Below are positions 59,405 to 64,000 of a stretch of DNA of 64,000 nt, in pieces. The DNA is taken from NCBI GenBank assembly GCA_003117195.1, contig BDSI01000003.1, positions 558,001-622,000 of the forward strand, given 5' to 3'. The DNA is from Eudorina sp. 2006-703-Eu-15. Lineage: Eukaryota; Chlorophyta; Chlorophyceae; Chlamydomonadales; Volvocaceae. The notes under the pieces were generated by a model, which was not told where the DNA came from, ran no database searches, and saw only the letters and a program-made list of their open reading frames with translations. The stretch's first letter is position 1; every line of letters starts with the position of its first letter. The position numbers and the translations under genes were made by a program.

Positions 59405-60470
59405 GAGCGGCGTCTTCCTCCTTGACGTGGTGTGAGCGCGCCCCGCTCGATTGCATCATCAGGGCTTGGATCTGTTTGGGGGGGGTCAATCAGTTATTCA
59501 GGGCTGTCAAGTGATCGGCATATATAAAAGGGTTTTGCTTAATTCCTTGGTGCCCACATGCGCATATGTGACCGGCTTGACCGTGTGATTGCCTCGATGT
59601 TCATGTGCGGAACATGCGTCCGTATGTATTCATGGACGTGGGGGCGTGCCCTCGCCCGGTGTAGTGCGTTATTCATGCTGCTTGTGCGCGCGGCTCCTGG
59701 TGCCCGTGCTGCGCGCGGCGATGAGCGATGCAGCACTGCTGCGATGCAGCACTGCAAGCGTGCGAAGCGGAAGAGGGCGTTTGTGGGTTCCGATATGGAG
59801 CGACGAAAGTCATCGTGCGGACAACCACCGTGCTTCCTTCCTGTGGATCCGGGATCCAATCGAGGATGTGTCAGACAGCTGCCATAGCGGCATGGTGTGT
59901 GAAGTGGGTCATTACCGCTTGGACCACGGCGCCACGATGTGTCGCGCGAGCCTTGCTGCCCAGGAGTAGAGATGAACAGAGCAGAGCGTCAAACAGGCCG
60001 ATGTATGTGTGCGATGTGTCTTGAAGTCGCCCCCAGTACGCCCGGGGAGCTGCTTGTAGTCATTTTTGCTTGCAGTGGACGTGCGGTCGGTAGTTGCAGG
60101 GCCCAGATGACATAATGCCTTGTAGCACATTGCACACGTAGGGCAAAGGCAACAAAAGCAGGTGATCCCTTTGGGGTCCGCTGTAACGTTCATTCATTCA
60201 AAAGCAACGAGACTCAAAATGATTTAAGTCGGAGTCGAGCGCGACTGCCGTGAGGCACCGCCCCGCGAAAGAGTCCCCCCATGGATACAACCTGGCGCGG
60301 AACATTTTTTCGTGATTGGGGAGATAACCCAAGTAGCGTTTTGATGTCCTTCTCGATTCTGCTGTAACTGACACGGCGGACTCCAGACCCTGATCCCAGG
60401 GTAGGGATAGCGGGTCACACGGGTCAAGCACTGATCAGAGGAGATATCAAGCACAAGTCAACAGTGCATC
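59076..60470. other. Intergenic region
   Basis: This is the 3' flank of the transporter gene. It holds the microsatellite at 59311-59401 and otherwise only short ORFs without domains. TGTAA occurs near 60183 and 60363. Nothing further is supported. Confidence 0.45.
59311..59401. repeat. Compound (TG)n(AG)n microsatellite
   Basis: About 14 TG units are followed directly by about 31 AG units, uninterrupted. It lies about 235 bp past the transporter stop, probably in the 3' UTR or just beyond. Confidence 0.97.
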
Positions 60471-60555
60471 TCCGATGTCTGACACATTAATTGCATCTCC
60501 TGTTCTGCCTAGCCGCGCATCGGTCACCCCAGCCAGCCCCACCCTGGCACGCATT

Positions 60556-62585
60556 AACCTTCAGCGGTCCGGGTCCGACGCCAGCCCTCAAGCGGTCCAT
60601 CTACGCCTCCAGCGGTCCAGCGGTCCAGCTCCGACACCAGCCCTCCAGCGGCCCAGCTCCGACATCAGCCCCCAGCGGTCCAGCTCCGACGCCAGCCCTC
60701 CAGCGGTCCATCTACGCCTCCAGCAGTCCAACGGTCCAGCTCCGACGCCAGCCCTTCAACGGCAAAGCTCCGACATCAGCCCTCCAGCGGTCCAGCTCCG
60801 ACGCCAGCCCTCCAGCGGTCCAGCTCCGACGCCAGCCCTCCAGCGGTCCAGCTCCGCCTCCAGCAGTCCAACGGTCCAGCTCCGCCTCCAGCCCTTCAGC
60901 GGCCCAGTTCCGACGCCAGCCCTCCAGCGGTCCAGCTCCGATGCCAGCCCTCAAGCGGCCCAGCTCCGATGCCAGCCCTCAAGCGGCCCAGCTCCGATGC
61001 CAGCCCTCAAGCGGCCCAGCTCCGATGCCAGCCCTCCAGCGGCCCAGCTCCGATGCCAGCCCTCCAGCGGTCCAGCTCCGACGCCAGCCCTTCAACGGCA
61101 AAGCTCCGACATCAGCCCTCCAGCGGTCCAGCTCCGACGCCAGCCCTCCATCGGTCCAGCTCCGACGCCAGCCCTCCAGCGGTCCAGCTCCGACGCCAGC
61201 CCTCCAGCGGTCCAGCTCCGACGCCAGCCCTCCAGCGGTCCAGCTCCGACGCCAGCCCTCCAGCGGTCCAGCTCCGACGCCAGCCCTCCAGCGGTCCAGC
61301 TTCGACGCCAGCCCTTCAGCGGCACAGCTCCGACGCCAGCCCTCCAGCTCGGTCCAGCTCCGCCTCCAGCCCTTCAGCAGCACAGCTCCGACATCAGCCC
61401 TTCAGCGGCACAGCTCCGACGCCAGCCCTCCAGCGGTCCAGCTCCGACGCCAGCCCTCCAGCGGTCCAGCTCCGACGCCAGCCCTCCAGCGGTCCAGGTT
61501 CGTCACCAGCCCTCCAGCGGCACAGCTCCGCCTCCAGCCCTCAAGCGGCCCAGCTCCGACACCAGCCCTCCAGCGGTCCAGCTCCGCCTCCAGCAGTCAA
61601 ACGGTCCAGCTCCGCCTCCAGCCCTTCAGCGGCCCAGCTCCGACGCCAGCCCTCCAGCGGTCCAGCTCCGACACCAGCCCTCCAGCGGCCCAGCTCCGAC
61701 ATCAGCCCCCAGCGGTCCAGCTCCGACGCCAGCCCTCCAGCGGTCCATCTACGCCTCCAGCAGTCCAACGGTCCAGCTCCGACGCCAGCCCTTCAACGGC
61801 AAAGCTCCGACATCAGCCCTCCAGCGGTCCAGCTCCGACGCCAGCCCTCCAGCGGTCCAGCTCCGCCTCCAGCAGTCCAACGGTCCAGCTCCGCCTCCAG
61901 CCCTTCAGCGGCCCAGCTCCGACGCCAGCCCTCCAGCGGTCCAGCTCCGCCTCCAGCCCTCCAGCGGTCCAGCTTCGACGCCATCCCTCCAGCGGTCCAG
62001 CTCCGACGCCAGCCTTTCAGCTTCGACGCCAGACGGCACGCGGTCCATCTACGCCTCCAGCCCTCAAGCGGCTCAGCTCCGATGCCAGCCCTCAAGCGGC
62101 CCAGCTCCGACGCCAGCCCTCCAGCGGTCCAGCTCCGACGCCAGCCCTCCAGCGGTCCAGCTCCGACGCCAGCCCTTCAACGGCAAAGCTCCGACATCAG
62201 CCCTCCAGCGGTCCAGCTCCGACGCCAGCCGTTCAGCGGTCCAGCTCCGACATCAGCCCTCCAGCGGTCCAGCTCCGACGCCAGCCCTCCAGCGGTCCAG
62301 CTCCGACGCCAGCCCTCCAGCGGTCCAGCTCCGACGCCAGCCCTCCAGCGGTCCAGCTCCGATGCCAGCCCTCCAGCTCGGTCCAGCTCCGCCTCCAGCC
62401 CTTCAGCGGCACAGCTCCGACATCAGCCCTCCAGCGGTCCAGCTCCGACGCCAGCCCTCCAGCGGTCCAGCTCCGACGCCAGCCCTCCAGCGGTCCAGCT
62501 CCGACGCCAGCCCTCAAGCGGCCCAGCTCCGACACCAGCCCTCCAGCGGTCCAGCTCCGCCTCCAGCCCTTCAGCGGCCCCGCCT
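60556..62585 (+). repeat. 28-bp-unit minisatellite, open in all three forward frames
   Basis: About 70 copies of a 28-bp unit (gctccgacgccagccctcca plus gcggtcca, with variants) form a 2-kb array. Because 28 is not a multiple of three and no phase of the unit makes a stop, all three plus frames stay open: 748, 700 and 552 codons. Each frame cycles through the same three peptides (SSSDASPPAV, QLRRQPSSG, PAPTPALQR) every 28 residues. One frame starts with a plausible ATG at 60475 (MSDTLIASPVLPSRASVTP) and ends at 62721 in unique sequence. A real low-complexity Ser/Pro/Ala protein is possible, but the openness of all frames means ORF length is no evidence. Confidence 0.93.
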
Positions 62586-62721
62586 TTCTTTGATCCAGCC
62601 AAACTATTTAGTCTGCGGTGCAGTTAGTTGTGCGGACGCAGTGACAAACAGAGGCAGCCAGGGCGAGGTCAGATTCAAATGTTCATCCTCACTCGAGTTT
62701 CTACCAGTTCGCTCCATCTAA

Positions 62722-64000
62722 CAACACAACGGTGATCGCTGCTTCGGTGGAAGCCCCGCCAGACTCATCAGCAATCATAGCCATTGTGAGGTCAATTGTT
62801 CGCCTGGGGCTCTGCCGGTGGCGGTGGTGGAGGTGGCCGCGGCGGCCGAGCTCCGGCGAGGAGGCCTCGGTCAGGGCGGCCGGTTCTGTTTCTTGGCCGG
62901 TTTCGGCGGCTTCGGAGCCTTAGTTGGCGGTTGTGCGCGAGTTTATTGCGGTTGTGGACTCCTCAACGGCGGCTTCATCGACCGAAACTCTGGGTGTGGC
63001 GGCGGCGGCAGGTGCGGCGGCGGCGGCGGCGGGGCGACAAGGGTGAAGCCACCGGGATTGGCGGCGACGGCGGGGGCGCATCGGACCTTGGTACCTCCAA
63101 GTTGATGCTCCGAGCGTTCGAAAGTACGGCGCGGGAGAATAGGGCACCCAGGGTACATGTTGTGGGGACCTGGAGCTCCAGACATTGGCTGTTCGTGATG
63201 GGGCTGGCGACGATGGAGCTGGTGGACAGGGAGGTGGTGCAGGGCGCCTTGCGGGTGGTGCGGCTTTGGCTGCGGTCCTGCGGAGGAGGCGGAGGAGGCG
63301 GAGGAGGAGGCGGAGGAGGAGGCGGAGGAGGAGGCGGAGGAGGAGGCGGAGGTCCTACGCCGTTGGCGAGTAGGCGATGCGCGTCGGTCTCGTGGGGAGG
63401 CACGTGTCCTTGACCTTGAACGGGCCGTTGCCTCTGCAGCGTTGTCTGCGCAAAGAGCCTGCTAAGATGAGGGACAGCGAACTAGAGTTACGGCGACCGA
63501 GTGGAACGTCTTTAATCGAAACGGAGAACGTGCGAGGGCCTGCGAGGGCAACCTAAGGGAAGCACTGTCGCCAGTACTGTCCATCGACATGTGGTCAATC
63601 TAATTACGATAACTTTGCTCTGCATACTCAGCAAAGTTGCCAACAGCCAGTTTATGTGACGGTTGCTGTTACAGTCAGGCTAACATTTCTATATAGCACT
63701 GGCCTCATAGTGGAGGCGCGCTCTCAAAAGCTGTAAAACATGTATGCAAGTCGCAATATCAAGTTTCCTGACAGGCATTGATCGCCTTTGCAAAGTCCGC
63801 AACACAGAAATGCCAATTGACACATCTCGCGTTGCGCACTTCGGATGAACGTTCACGCCCAGTATAGCATGGCATAATTATACGTGACGTAGCTACAGTC
63901 CTTGAACCCGCACTCACCTGGCGGTGCTGGTGCCATCCTTGCCACCAGCATCCGACCTCAGTCCGACCTCACGAAGACGTTACGGATACCTGCAACAGCA
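62722..64000. other. Unassigned region with GGA/GGC trinucleotide tract
   Basis: A (GGAGGC/GGAGGA)n tract lies at about 63279-63352, giving poly-Gly on the plus strand and poly-Pro on the minus strand. Plus-strand ORF 62796-63413 and minus-strand ORF 63403-62975 both run through it; neither has a recognisable domain. From 63420 to the end composition is AT-richer, without supported features. Confidence 0.45.

Noticed and set aside
60712..62535. Minus-strand ORFs reading GWRRSWTAGGLASELDRW repeats
   Set aside because: They are antisense translations of the 28-bp minisatellite, which leaves many frames open by chance of its unit composition.

Overview
The window looks like nuclear DNA of a GC-rich green-lineage microalga. 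Genes are cut into many short exons with GT-AG (occasionally GC-AG) introns, intergenic and intronic DNA is full of low-complexity repeats, and the families present (violaxanthin de-epoxidase-related protein, RIK-type KH protein, Agenet/Tudor protein, LOG-like protein) are typical of the green lineage. No bacterial operons, rRNA, CRISPR arrays or convincing complete tRNA genes were seen. The hexamer GTACGG/CCGTAC recurs throughout, also at splice donors.

Layout. 1.56-9.4 kb (+): a violaxanthin de-epoxidase-related gene with at least 12 exons. 9.55-10.05 kb: a 500-bp hAT-like MITE with perfect ends and target-site duplication. 12.1-18.0 kb (-): a RIK/KHDC4-type KH-domain splicing-associated gene, convergent with the first. 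18.9-19.9 kb (-): a small LOG/SLOG-family gene, divergent from an Agenet-domain gene at 20.3-22.4 kb (+). 23.9-35.0 kb (+): a 22-exon ISWI-like SNF2 remodeler fused to a C-terminal PHD-type zinc-finger module. All exon phases close, giving about 1017 residues.

About 37-51 kb is an accessory region of nested, decayed mobile DNA: a gag/aspartic-protease-like remnant, two inverted arms each carrying an integrase C-terminal plus chromodomain remnant, and a third, direct-orientation copy. Between the arms sits a spliced Fanzor (eukaryotic TnpB-like) gene with RuvC-II, zinc ribbon and RuvC-III but no recognisable RuvC-I. Beside it is a spliced gene of unknown function. Two further ORFs (a small membrane protein and a decayed beta-rich-looking ORF) could be fossils of a virus-like element.

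52.3-54.0 kb (-): a TehB/TPMT-like SAM methyltransferase, divergent from a 7-exon organic-cation-transporter-type MFS gene (54.7-59.1 kb, +) with a His-rich tail. 60.5-62.6 kb: a 28-bp-unit minisatellite that is stop-free in all three forward frames. The remainder is unassigned.

The host genes do not form one pathway: they cover chloroplast/xanthophyll-related, RNA-processing, chromatin, nucleotide-binding, methyltransferase and transport roles. Exon models come from splice-phase reasoning by eye. First exons of several genes, and the 3' parts of the RIK and methyltransferase genes, remain uncertain.
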